Below, piece by piece: positions 1 to 6,604 of a stretch of 7,843 nucleotides of DNA. Made by a program: the position numbers and the translations under genes. Numbering within the stretch: the stretch's first letter is position 1; every line of letters begins with the position of its first letter. This DNA is from Ruminococcus sp. (GTDB lineage Bacteria; Bacillota; Clostridia; Oscillospirales; Ruminococcaceae). The notes under the pieces were generated by a model, which ran no database searches, was not told the origin of the DNA, and saw only the letters and a list, made by a program, of their open reading frames with translations. Location of the stretch: assembly GCA_003446315.1 (NCBI GenBank), contig DMBA01000325.1:1-7843 (forward strand). Direction: 5' to 3'.

Positions 1-134
1 AAACGCAGGATCTTGCTGTGGATGAATCTGCGCAGGATCAAATAGATGCCGATAAACAGCACCAGAAAGATGATAAACTGGACGATTGCTGAGGCTTTTC
101 CGATGCCGTCCTTTTCAGGGATCTGAAAATTCAT
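1..134 (-). CDS. N-terminal fragment of an unrecognised single-span membrane protein (runs off left edge)
   Basis: The reverse strand reads 44 codons from an ATG at 134-132 to the window edge with no stop. The start is supported by a GGAGGG ribosome binding site in the 15-bp gap after the upstream SGNH gene. The visible protein begins MNFQIPEKDGIGK, then has a hydrophobic stretch at about residues 16-36 (rich in I, F, L, V), followed by a basic segment (RRFIHSKILR). This suggests a membrane anchor with the positive charges on the cytoplasmic side. Its position as the last visible gene of the MBOAT-SGNH operon suggests a part in the same envelope process, but there is too little sequence to name a family. 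It could be a small membrane subunit or the anchor of a larger enzyme. Confidence 0.7.
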   Translation of the reverse strand, partial: MNFQIPEKDGIGKASAIVQFIIFLVLFIGIYLILRRFIHSKILR

Positions 135-149
135 TGTTTGCCCTCCGCG

Positions 150-1154
150 TTATTTGATAATGACATGGTTTTTGATCCACTCGACCCAATCCGGATAATG
201 CTTTGCATAGGGATGGGTGCCGTCGCTGGTGTATTCTGCTGTCAGATTGCCGTTTTCATCGTCAAAGATCGGGTTGACATCCAGATAATAAACCTTGTTG
301 TTATCAGAAAGCCCTTTCACCAGTTCATTAAACTGATTGATCTTGGTATTATTGACAACGGAATCTCTTGCAGAACGCGCTGCATCCACATGCAGATTTG
401 CCATGACATAAATGATGGCGTTTGACTGTGCTGACTGAATGCGTCTGATAATGCCTTTGTAATTCTCAATGGTGGTATTGAAATCGCTGCCCAGCTCATT
501 GATGCCCAGCATAATATAGACCTTTGTGAAGGTTTTGGAATTGAGCACGCTCTCAAACGACTGCCCTTTGGTATCGGGCGCTTCACTCTGCGCATTGTCG
601 ATCTTATAGGTCGAAAGACCGGTCGTTGCAAAATAGGTTGCACCGTCAATGGGCGCAAAGCTCGCAAGACCGACAGTACGCGAATCGCCGATAAACAACG
701 CATCATCAAAATAACCTTCCGGTGCTGTGGTCGGCACACCGCGCACGACGGCAGCCGTTGTTTCAGCAGCGGTCGTGGAGACATCTGTGCCGGATGTTCC
801 GGTGGATGTGCCCATCGCACTGACGGTTGTACTGCTCAGACTGCTTTGTGTCGTGGTTGAGAGGGTCAGTGCAGAAGTGCCGGTATGGGATTCGATCGGC
901 ACGACCGGTTCTGAAACAAATATTGTTTCTGTAGCAGTCATGGATGTCACGATCGTATCCGTGACGGTCAAAGAGGTGATGACCGGTGCTGTTTCAGCCA
1001 TCGGGTTTTCTTCTGCCGTACTGATCTCCGGTGATGCTTCCGGTTCGGTCAGCGTATCATCCGGCGATTTCCATACAAATTTTTTGCCTGTCCATAAAAA
1101 CAAAATGGAAAAGAGAACGGCAAGCAGGGAACGGTATGATTGTTTCAAATTCAT
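150..1154 (-). CDS. Membrane-anchored SGNH/GDSL-family hydrolase or O-acetyltransferase with Ser/Thr-rich stalk
   Basis: This 334-residue protein has a short N-terminal hydrophobic anchor (about residues 8-22), a Ser/Thr/Ala-rich low-complexity stalk (about 38-143) and a C-terminal SGNH domain (about 148-334). SGNH signatures are visible: GDSR at 156-159 gives the nucleophile Ser158, GINE at 217-220 supplies Asn219, and DGTHP at 311-315 supplies Asp311 and His314 of the triad. Gly179 in TTGLS fits the block II glycine. The ATG at 1154 follows an AAGAGAGG ribosome binding site, 16 bp after the MBOAT stop codon. In families such as AlgI/AlgJ-X and PatA/PatB, an MBOAT protein hands acyl groups to an extracytoplasmic SGNH protein that acylates a polysaccharide, so that is the inferred role. 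A simple deacetylase or esterase is the main alternative. The glycan acceptor cannot be read from the sequence. Confidence 0.88.
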   Translation of the reverse strand: MNLKQSYRSLLAVLFSILFLWTGKKFVWKSPDDTLTEPEASPEISTAEENPMAETAPVITSLTVTDTIVTSMTATETIFVSEPVVPIESHTGTSALTLSTTTQSSLSSTTVSAMGTSTGTSGTDVSTTAAETTAAVVRGVPTTAPEGYFDDALFIGDSRTVGLASFAPIDGATYFATTGLSTYKIDNAQSEAPDTKGQSFESVLNSKTFTKVYIMLGINELGSDFNTTIENYKGIIRRIQSAQSNAIIYVMANLHVDAARSARDSVVNNTKINQFNELVKGLSDNNKVYYLDVNPIFDDENGNLTAEYTSDGTHPYAKHYPDWVEWIKNHVIIK

Positions 1155-1170
1155 GGACTGCGCCTCTCTT

Positions 1171-2724
1171 TCAGAATCGGAAATACAGGAACGGATCGTT
1201 CATGCCGCGATAGATGCAATAGCAGGATAAGCTGAAAATCACGACCAGTTCCGGGATCCAGAACAGCTTTCCAAATGATTTGCGGTATCTTTTCGGGAAC
1301 GATTTATATGCATATTCCCGCAGGAACGGGATGAACAGCAGCGGCAGATAGACCCATTTTTGTGCGGAGATACATACAAAACCAGCCAGCAGCGTTTCAC
1401 CGATCCAGAAATACTGACCGCTGGTTCGCTTGGTACGCTTTTTCATATAGCGGAAGATATTCTGCGGCAAAGCGGTGCAGAACAGCAAACCGATCAGGAG
1501 CCATTTGCCGTAAGTTTCCCAATAATTGATATAATCGGTCTGGAACAGTGCCGGTTCTCCATAGCCGAACAGCTTCGAAAGATAAATACCGATCTGCTTC
1601 AGATCCGAGATGGCAAACAGCAGCCATGACATCGGGATCCAGAACAGCATATAAAGATGACCGAGCCATTTTTGTTTGGTCAGCGTTTTGCCGATCCATG
1701 CTTTTTCGACGGAAAGCAGCGCAAACAGCAGCATGCCCCAGAGAATGAAATTCCAGTCTGCGCCGTGCCAGAAGCCTGTCAGCGTCCAGACCACAAACAT
1801 ATTGAGATACATGCGTTTTTTGCCTTTGCGGTTGCCGCCGAGGGGGAAGTAAACATATTCCTTGAACCATGTGCCGAGCGTCATATGCCAGCGCCGCCAG
1901 AATTCTGTCATGGTTGTGGAGAGATAGGGGTGATTGAAGTTTTCCGGGAAATGGAACCCGAACATTTTGCCCATGCCGATCGCCATTTGCGAATAACCGG
2001 AGAAATCAAAATAAAGTTGCATGCTGTATGCAAAAATACCCATCCATGCTGCTTTGCCGGTAATGGATTCATAGCCGACATTTTGCAGATCCGTCCAGAG
2101 GCTGCCAAGACGGTTTGCAAGCAGCACTTTTTTTCCAAGACCAATGATGAAGATCTGCAAGCCATCAAAGAATTCAGCGCGGTTTACGGTTCGTTTGTGC
2201 AGCTCTGTCTGTACATCGGAAAACCGGACGATCGGGCCGGCAATGAGCTGCGGAAACAGCAGAATATATGTGCCGAGGTCGATCAGGCTGTATTCGACTT
2301 TGACATCGCCGCGGTAAACATCAATCAGATAAGAAGCGATCTGGAAGGTGAAGAAGCTGATGCCAAGCGGCAGGATCAGATTGGTCAGCGGGAGATCAAT
2401 CAGCGGGAGATGATTGAGATTCCGGATAAAGAAATCAGCATATTTGAATACAAACAGGTTTCCGAAATCCCAGACCAGACCGACAATGAGCCAGTGCTTC
2501 TGATGGGAATCCTTTCTGCCGATGAACATGCCGCAGATCCAGTTGATGACAACAGATGCAAGGATCAGCCAGAGATATGCCGGTGTTTCGATCGCACCGT
2601 AAGCATAAAAAACAATGCTGAAAAAGAGCAGCACGAGATTTTTTGCGTGTTTGCTGACCAGCATGTACACTATAATACAAAATGGCAGAAACCAGAATAA
2701 GAATTCAAAGCTGCTGAATACCAT
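1171..2724 (-). CDS. MBOAT-family membrane O-acyltransferase (AlgI/DltB/PatA-like)
   Basis: This 517-residue polytopic membrane protein has family-typical length. MBOAT hallmarks appear in order: PLGISFFTFQ (119-128), LFPQLIAGPIVRF (156-168), YSMQLYFDFSGYS (233-245), FWRRWHMTLGTWFKEY (275-290) with His280, FPLGGNR (293-299) and TGFWHGADWNF (316-326) with His320, the residue matching the essential histidine of the family. These proteins take an acyl group, usually acetyl, from a cytoplasmic donor and pass it across the membrane. Because the next gene encodes an extracytoplasmic SGNH protein, polysaccharide O-acetylation fits better than D-alanylation: no dltA, dltC or dltD homologue is visible in the window. 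The start at 2724 has a GGAG ribosome binding site about 8 nt upstream. It lies 29 bp after the metal exporter gene and 16 bp before the SGNH gene, consistent with one transcript. Confidence 0.93.
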   Translation of the reverse strand: MVFSSFEFLFWFLPFCIIVYMLVSKHAKNLVLLFFSIVFYAYGAIETPAYLWLILASVVINWICGMFIGRKDSHQKHWLIVGLVWDFGNLFVFKYADFFIRNLNHLPLIDLPLTNLILPLGISFFTFQIASYLIDVYRGDVKVEYSLIDLGTYILLFPQLIAGPIVRFSDVQTELHKRTVNRAEFFDGLQIFIIGLGKKVLLANRLGSLWTDLQNVGYESITGKAAWMGIFAYSMQLYFDFSGYSQMAIGMGKMFGFHFPENFNHPYLSTTMTEFWRRWHMTLGTWFKEYVYFPLGGNRKGKKRMYLNMFVVWTLTGFWHGADWNFILWGMLLFALLSVEKAWIGKTLTKQKWLGHLYMLFWIPMSWLLFAISDLKQIGIYLSKLFGYGEPALFQTDYINYWETYGKWLLIGLLFCTALPQNIFRYMKKRTKRTSGQYFWIGETLLAGFVCISAQKWVYLPLLFIPFLREYAYKSFPKRYRKSFGKLFWIPELVVIFSLSCYCIYRGMNDPFLYFRF

Positions 2725-2753
2725 AAACGTCTCCTATCGTGAAAAATAAGGGA

Positions 2754-3869
2754 TCAGTCGCTGAAATCGCGGTCTATGTTGATAAAGAACTGATAATCCG
2801 GATACCGGATGTTCAGTGCACGGCGGATCTCATCCGTAATGCTTTCCGGCGATTCCGTCTTGAAGTCAAAAATCAGGTCAAAGGAAACGGCTCTGACGGC
2901 TTCCTCTGTATAGAAACCGTGCATTTGGAGGATCTGCGGATACTTTTCGATCGTATTCCGGATCGCATGCTTCATTTCTTTTGCCGTTTCGCTGTCTGTA
3001 TTGGATGCATACACACCGATGGTGAGAATCACGCCGAATTCCTGATAGATCTGCGCGGTCAGTGTGCGGGTGATCGTATCCAGTTTGCGCACGGTGATAT
3101 TGTCATCCAGTTCAATATGCACCGAGCCGAACGATTCTTCCGGGCCATAGCTGTGCAGGATGAGGTCATATGCACCGAGCACTTCCGGATGCTCACAGAG
3201 TCTGTCACGGATCTTTGCAGTCAGTTCGGCAGGAAAGCGCTCGCCGATGATGTGGTTCATGGTGTTCATCATGATCTCCGCGCCGGCTTTCAGGATAAAC
3301 ATGGAAATGACTGCGCCCAGAATGCCTTCCAGATTGACATGCAGCGTCATGCTGACGACCGCAGAAATAAAAGTTGCAACGGAAATGACCGAATCAAACA
3401 GGGCATCGGTGCCGGATGCGGACAGCGATCCGGAATTGAGTTCCTTGCCCTTTTTCCGGTAATAAAGCCCGAGAATGATTTTGGCAGCAATTGCCGCTGC
3501 AATGACGATCAGCGAAACAAACGTATGGTTTGTCTCGTCCGGTGTGATGATTTTCAGAATGGATTCTTTCAGCGAAGTCAGACCGGCAATCAGAATCAGG
3601 ATCGCAATGGCAAAATCCGTGATATATTCAATTCTGCCGTGCCCGTAAGGGTGCTGACGGTCTGCTGCTTTTCCCGCAAGTTTTGCACCGATGATCGTAA
3701 TGACAGATGAGAGTGCATCACTCAGATTGTTGACAGCATCCAGAATGACCGCGATCGAATGCGCTGCCAGACCCACGCCTGCCTTAAAAATCACAAGCAG
3801 CAGATTGACGGCGATCCCGCGAAAGCTGACTTTTATAATCTCACTCGTTCGGTTATATTCCTTGTCCAT
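2754..3869 (-). CDS. Cation diffusion facilitator (CDF) metal efflux transporter, MntE-like metal site
   Basis: The protein is 371 residues when started at the ATG at 3869. An in-frame ATG exists at 3956, but it lies upstream of the -10 element at 3945-3950 and so cannot be on the transcript. Six membrane spans are visible in about residues 16-200. TM2 carries DAVNNLSDALSS (44-55) and TM5 carries TDALFDS (154-160), which puts Asn47, Asp51, Asp155 and Asp159 at the transport-site quartet. The cytoplasmic loop signature HPYGHGRIEY is at 73-82. An N-D-D-D site is associated with the manganese exporter MntE, so Mn2+ export by cation/proton antiport is the best guess; zinc, iron or cobalt cannot be excluded. 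The cytoplasmic tail (about 205-371) is roughly twice the usual CDF tail: a normal domain ending near 290 plus about 80 more residues. The ribosome binding site is a GAGGG rather far (about 14 nt) from the ATG. Confidence 0.9.
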   Translation of the reverse strand: MDKEYNRTSEIIKVSFRGIAVNLLLVIFKAGVGLAAHSIAVILDAVNNLSDALSSVITIIGAKLAGKAADRQHPYGHGRIEYITDFAIAILILIAGLTSLKESILKIITPDETNHTFVSLIVIAAAIAAKIILGLYYRKKGKELNSGSLSASGTDALFDSVISVATFISAVVSMTLHVNLEGILGAVISMFILKAGAEIMMNTMNHIIGERFPAELTAKIRDRLCEHPEVLGAYDLILHSYGPEESFGSVHIELDDNITVRKLDTITRTLTAQIYQEFGVILTIGVYASNTDSETAKEMKHAIRNTIEKYPQILQMHGFYTEEAVRAVSFDLIFDFKTESPESITDEIRRALNIRYPDYQFFINIDRDFSD

Positions 3870-3926
3870 ATATATAGTGTGATCCCTCGTAACAGATATC
3901 AAAAAAACGACTGTTTTACAGAAAGC

Positions 3927-3937
3927 GGCACAATGCC
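3927..3937. repeat. Short dyad GGCA-CAA-TGCC at the transcription start of the CDF promoter
   Basis: GGCA (3927-3930) and TGCC (3934-3937) form a 4-bp inverted repeat around CAA. It sits at the predicted start of the minus-strand transcript, where it could be a repressor half-site pair or a small 5' hairpin. It is short enough to occur by chance. Confidence 0.3.
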
Positions 3938-3944
3938 AACTTGT

Positions 3945-3973
3945 ATTATAACACAAAATGTACTGAATGTCAA
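3945..3973 (-). promoter_or_regulatory. Sigma-A promoter of the CDF-MBOAT-SGNH operon
   Basis: Read on the minus strand, TTGACA (3973-3968), a 17-bp spacer and TATAAT (3950-3945) match the housekeeping consensus exactly. Transcription would begin near 3938, giving an untranslated leader of about 69 nt before the ATG at 3869. No other promoter this good is visible upstream of the downstream genes, so it may drive all four. Confidence 0.85.
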
Positions 3974-4013
3974 GAAAGCGCCGTAAAACCGTAAATTTCG
4001 CTAAATTTCAAGA

Positions 4014-4025
4014 GATTGCGCAATC
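4014..4025. repeat. Perfect 12-bp palindrome GATTGCGCAATC
   Basis: The 12 bases are identical on both strands. The site lies about 40 bp upstream of the leftward -35 box and about 140 bp upstream of the candidate rightward -10. A dimeric regulator operator is possible. It has no T-tract and no loop, so it is not a terminator. Confidence 0.5.
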
Positions 4026-4073
4026 GAAAGCAATCATTGCAGATATTTGCATTCCGTAATCTTCCGCAACCCG

Positions 4074-4085
4074 ATCCGGCCGGAT
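4074..4085. repeat. Perfect 12-bp palindrome ATCCGGCCGGAT
   Basis: This GC-rich palindrome lies directly before the A/T-rich stretch that precedes the dockerin gene. A protein-binding site is possible. No T run follows on either strand, which argues against a terminator. Confidence 0.5.
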
Positions 4086-4165
4086 GAATGTGAAAAAACT
4101 TGCAAAAACTTATCACAAATATTTCAAAAATGATAGACCGGTTTCAGTTTTTTTTAAGAAAGCCG

Positions 4166-4174
4166 TGCTATCAT
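4166..4174 (+). promoter_or_regulatory. Candidate extended -10 promoter for the dockerin gene
   Basis: TGCTATCAT contains the TG-N extended -10 motif followed by TATCAT, which matches TATAAT at all but one position. The expected -35 position holds only a T-rich tract, which extended -10 promoters tolerate. A start near 4181 would leave a leader of about 78 nt. This is the best candidate between 4030 and 4258, but it is weaker than the other two promoters. Confidence 0.4.
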
Positions 4175-4189
4175 AAAGACATAGAAAGA

Positions 4190-4205
4190 GAGAAGCAAAC
4201 TTCTC
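4190..4205 (+). other. Small leader hairpin GAGAAG-CAAA-CTTCTC
   Basis: A 6-bp perfect stem (4190-4195 with 4200-4205) closes a CAAA tetraloop in the untranslated leader of the dockerin gene, about 9-10 nt from the predicted 5' end. A 5' stabilising hairpin is one plausible role. No terminator tail follows it. Confidence 0.3.
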
Positions 4206-4258
4206 CGGAAAGACAAACAGGTTCGAAACAGATGCATACAGTGAAAGGATGGATTGTC

Positions 4259-6397
4259 ATGAAAAAGAAGGAAAAAGCACATGTTTGCGCGGTTGTCGTA
4301 TCAGCGATGACACTTGCATTCGCTGCGAATGCTGCTGCGGCGGTCAAGGGCGATGTCAACGGTGACGGCTCTGTGAATCTCGCAGATGTCACAAAGGTCA
4401 GCCGGTATCTGACCGGCAAGGACACCGATCTGACAGACGGCGATGCTGCGGATCTGAACGGCGACGGTCGGATCAATGCCATTGACCTGACGCTTGTCAA
4501 GCGGTCGGTTCTGACGGCATCGGATGTGACCGTCACACCGGATGACAGCTATGTGACCCAGATCACATTTGATTCCGGTTCCGTGACACTGAAAAACGCA
4601 AATGATGCGGTCGTCAGTGCGGATCAGGCGCAGAATGTCAAGGTGGAAAACGGTACATATGTGACCATCACACAGCCGACTTCTGACGGTACCAACGATT
4701 TCGGCGATATCAATATTGACGGTACCTGCACAAACGGTCAGATCAAGGTGGATGTGGATGAAACGACCTATGCGACCGGTCAGGTGACGGTGAATCTGCG
4801 CGGACTGACCCTCTCCAATCAGACGGATTCGCCGATCTATGTCAGCCAGATCGCTGATGAATTCGTTTTGACCGTGAAAAAGGATACGGTCAACACCATT
4901 TCGGACGGCACTTCTTATACGAATGCGGATCAGGGATCCGGCGCGGTCTATTCGCTGGATGATATGAAGATCAAAGGCAAGGGCACGCTGATCGTCAACG
5001 GCAACTGCGGGGACGGCATTGTGTGCAAGGATGACCTGAAAATCTGGAACGGTGATATTCAGGTCACGGCGGTGGATGACGGCATCCGCGGCAAGGATTC
5101 CATTCGCATCGGCGATCCGGATGCAACGGATAATTATACCGGTTTGAAAGTATCTGTGAAAACAACTTCCGGCGACGGTCTGAAAACCACCAATGATACC
5201 GCGGATTCCGGCAAGGGCTATATCCGGATCAACGGCGGCACGATTGATATTGATGTCAATGAAGGCGACGGTATTCAGGCGGAACAGGCAGTTGAGATCA
5301 ACGGCGGCGATATCACCATTTCGACCTATGAAGGTTCGTCTTATACCGGCACGAGCAGTTCTTCCGGCGGCAATACCGGTTGGGGCTGGGGCGGCGGTTG
5401 GGGCGGCGGTCCCGGCGGCGGTCAGGATGGCAATTCCAATAAAACCGATATCTCTGCAAAAGGCATCAAGGCGGTCGGTCTTTACGATGCAGCCGGTACC
5501 ACATGGCAATCCGGCGGCACGATCACCATTACCGGCGGCAATCTGAATATTGATTCTTCTGATGACTGCATCCACGGTTCCGGAAATGTGGATCTGTTCG
5601 GCGGACAGATGACGCTTGCGACCGCGGATGACGGCTGCCACTCTGACCGGATTATCACGATCGGTGACAGCACGGCTGACGATTATCAGGATGTTGTCAT
5701 CAATGTCACAAAGGCTTATGAAGGCATCGAAGCCGTCCAGATCTGCCAGAAAAGCGGTTCTGTTACGGTGAAATCGACAGATGACGGCTATAATGCAGGC
5801 GGCGGCGCGGATGGCTCCGGCAGCGGCGGATTCGGCGGCCCCGGCGGCGGCTGGGGACAGGGCAGCAGTGCTTCGAACGGCTTGAGCTATCTGCTCCAGT
5901 TTGACGGCGGTTTTGCGATTGTCAGCGTAGATAACGGCGACCACGATGGCTATGATTCCAACGGCGATATCGTCATCAATGGCGGCTATGTCATCACAAA
6001 CGGCAATGAACCCTTCGACTGCGGTGACAGCGGCAATTCAATCAGAGTCAACGGCGGCGTTTGGGTTTCGAATTGCGCCAGCGGCGGCATGAACATGGGC
6101 GGAAGTTCCATGACGGCAACCGCTACGGCTTCCGGATCTGTGTCGGCAGGTCAGCGTGTATCGGTTGTGGACAGCGCCGGTAATGTTGTGGTATCGTTTA
6201 TCACGGGCAAGGCGGTATCCGAGTTCAAAGTCGGCGGAAATGTGAAATCCGGTGTCAGCTTCCAGACCGGCGGCACACTGAATAATGCAACATATTTCCA
6301 GACACTGAATACTACACAGACTGCTGCATACGGCGGCACATTAAGCGGCGGAACAGCCATTTCGGGCGGCAGCGGCGGATTCAATCCTTTCGGCTAA
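4259..6397 (+). CDS. Secreted N-terminal dockerin protein with Cthe_2159-like beta-helix carbohydrate-binding domain
   Basis: The protein is 712 residues. The ATG at 4259 has an AAAGGA ribosome binding site and starts directly on a signal peptide (KKKEKAH, a hydrophobic core, then ANAAAA; cleavage near residue 28). The reading frame is open back to 4100, but an earlier start would bury the signal peptide. A type I dockerin follows at about 31-85: DVNGDGSVNLAD (calcium ligands Asp32, Asn34, Asp36, Ser38, Asp43) and DLNGDGRINAID (Asp65, Asn67, Asp69, Asp76). The rest is a repetitive beta-helix with recurring DGI turns and INGG-type strands (for example 324-330, 347-353, 424-430, 573-577, 596-601), resembling the Cthe_2159 family, known for binding cellulose and polygalacturonate. 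Two Gly/Trp-rich loops interrupt it (374-388, 514-537). The mature protein has eight cysteines. Inferred role: a glycan-binding component docked onto a cohesin scaffold at the cell surface. A lyase-like activity cannot be excluded. Confidence 0.88.
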   Translation: MKKKEKAHVCAVVVSAMTLAFAANAAAAVKGDVNGDGSVNLADVTKVSRYLTGKDTDLTDGDAADLNGDGRINAIDLTLVKRSVLTASDVTVTPDDSYVTQITFDSGSVTLKNANDAVVSADQAQNVKVENGTYVTITQPTSDGTNDFGDINIDGTCTNGQIKVDVDETTYATGQVTVNLRGLTLSNQTDSPIYVSQIADEFVLTVKKDTVNTISDGTSYTNADQGSGAVYSLDDMKIKGKGTLIVNGNCGDGIVCKDDLKIWNGDIQVTAVDDGIRGKDSIRIGDPDATDNYTGLKVSVKTTSGDGLKTTNDTADSGKGYIRINGGTIDIDVNEGDGIQAEQAVEINGGDITISTYEGSSYTGTSSSSGGNTGWGWGGGWGGGPGGGQDGNSNKTDISAKGIKAVGLYDAAGTTWQSGGTITITGGNLNIDSSDDCIHGSGNVDLFGGQMTLATADDGCHSDRIITIGDSTADDYQDVVINVTKAYEGIEAVQICQKSGSVTVKSTDDGYNAGGGADGSGSGGFGGPGGGWGQGSSASNGLSYLLQFDGGFAIVSVDNGDHDGYDSNGDIVINGGYVITNGNEPFDCGDSGNSIRVNGGVWVSNCASGGMNMGGSSMTATATASGSVSAGQRVSVVDSAGNVVVSFITGKAVSEFKVGGNVKSGVSFQTGGTLNNATYFQTLNTTQTAAYGGTLSGGTAISGGSGGFNPFG

Positions 6398-6502
6398 AGT
6401 GATCTATAATGAGGGCTGCCAGCCATTAAGAATCCCATTTCGAATCTATCGAAGAAACCTATGAAATCTGCGTTCCCTAAGCAGCAATAACAGAATCATA
6501 TG

Positions 6503-6540
6503 AAGCCGCATTTCCGCCCCCTTCCGGAGATGCGGCTTTT
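6503..6540 (+). terminator. Intrinsic terminator after the dockerin gene
   Basis: AAGCCGCAT (6503-6511) pairs perfectly with ATGCGGCTT (6530-6538). The stem continues through a U-G pair and TCCG/CGGA to 14 bp around the loop CCCCCTTC. It ends in TTTT (6537-6540). It lies about 105 bp after the stop codon, separating that gene from thrS. The 6398-6502 interval holds no gene; it has only a tiny GGCT/AGCC hairpin near its start. Confidence 0.85.
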
Positions 6541-6604
6541 GTATGCAGCAAAAGATTACAGGATTCTTTGCATCTGCGTCAATTTTAATGCACTGTAAAT
6601 CACA

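Larger units (their letters stand above)
3974..4165. other. Intergenic region with direct repeats and two palindromes, no gene
   Basis: No convincing coding sequence lies between the divergent promoters. CCGTAAA occurs at 3981-3987 and 3989-3995, and TAAATTTC at 3992-3999 and 4002-4009, about one helical turn apart, immediately upstream of the leftward -35 element. Two perfect 12-bp palindromes follow (4014-4025 and 4074-4085). The stretch 4091-4160 is A/T-rich and ends with eight T residues at 4148-4155. Together this looks like regulator-binding DNA rather than a gene, though no known operator consensus is recognised. Confidence 0.45.

Noticed and set aside
1657..2700. 347-codon plus-strand frame opposite the MBOAT gene
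   Set aside because: The minus-strand frame carries all MBOAT motifs. The plus-strand translation is a charged, motif-free shadow.
2739..3710. 323-codon plus-strand frame opposite the CDF gene
   Set aside because: The minus strand encodes an unmistakable CDF transporter with promoter and conserved motifs; the opposite frame shows no domain.
3900..3921. CTGT-AAA-ACAG hairpin followed by a T run in the CDF leader (minus strand), considered as an attenuator
   Set aside because: The stem is only 4 bp and AT-rich, too weak for an intrinsic terminator, and no competing structure is apparent.
3870..3956. In-frame 29-codon upstream extension of the CDF gene
   Set aside because: The ATG at 3956 is upstream of the TATAAT box at 3945-3950, so it would not be transcribed from the consensus promoter.
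4100..4258. In-frame 53-codon upstream extension of the dockerin gene
   Set aside because: Starting here would place the signal peptide internally and would begin upstream of the candidate -10 element. The ATG at 4259 has its own ribosome binding site.
5378..5422. Gly-rich repeats considered as a nucleotide microsatellite or mobile insertion
   Set aside because: The GGC/GGT-rich runs stay in frame, are interrupted by Trp and Pro codons and have no flanking direct repeats. They are part of the protein.
4301..5944. 547-codon open frame on the minus strand inside the dockerin gene
   Set aside because: It is the mirror of a codon-biased repetitive coding region. Its translation is a low-complexity Ile/Ala/Arg-rich sequence with no recognisable domain, while the plus strand has a signal peptide, dockerin and ribosome binding site.
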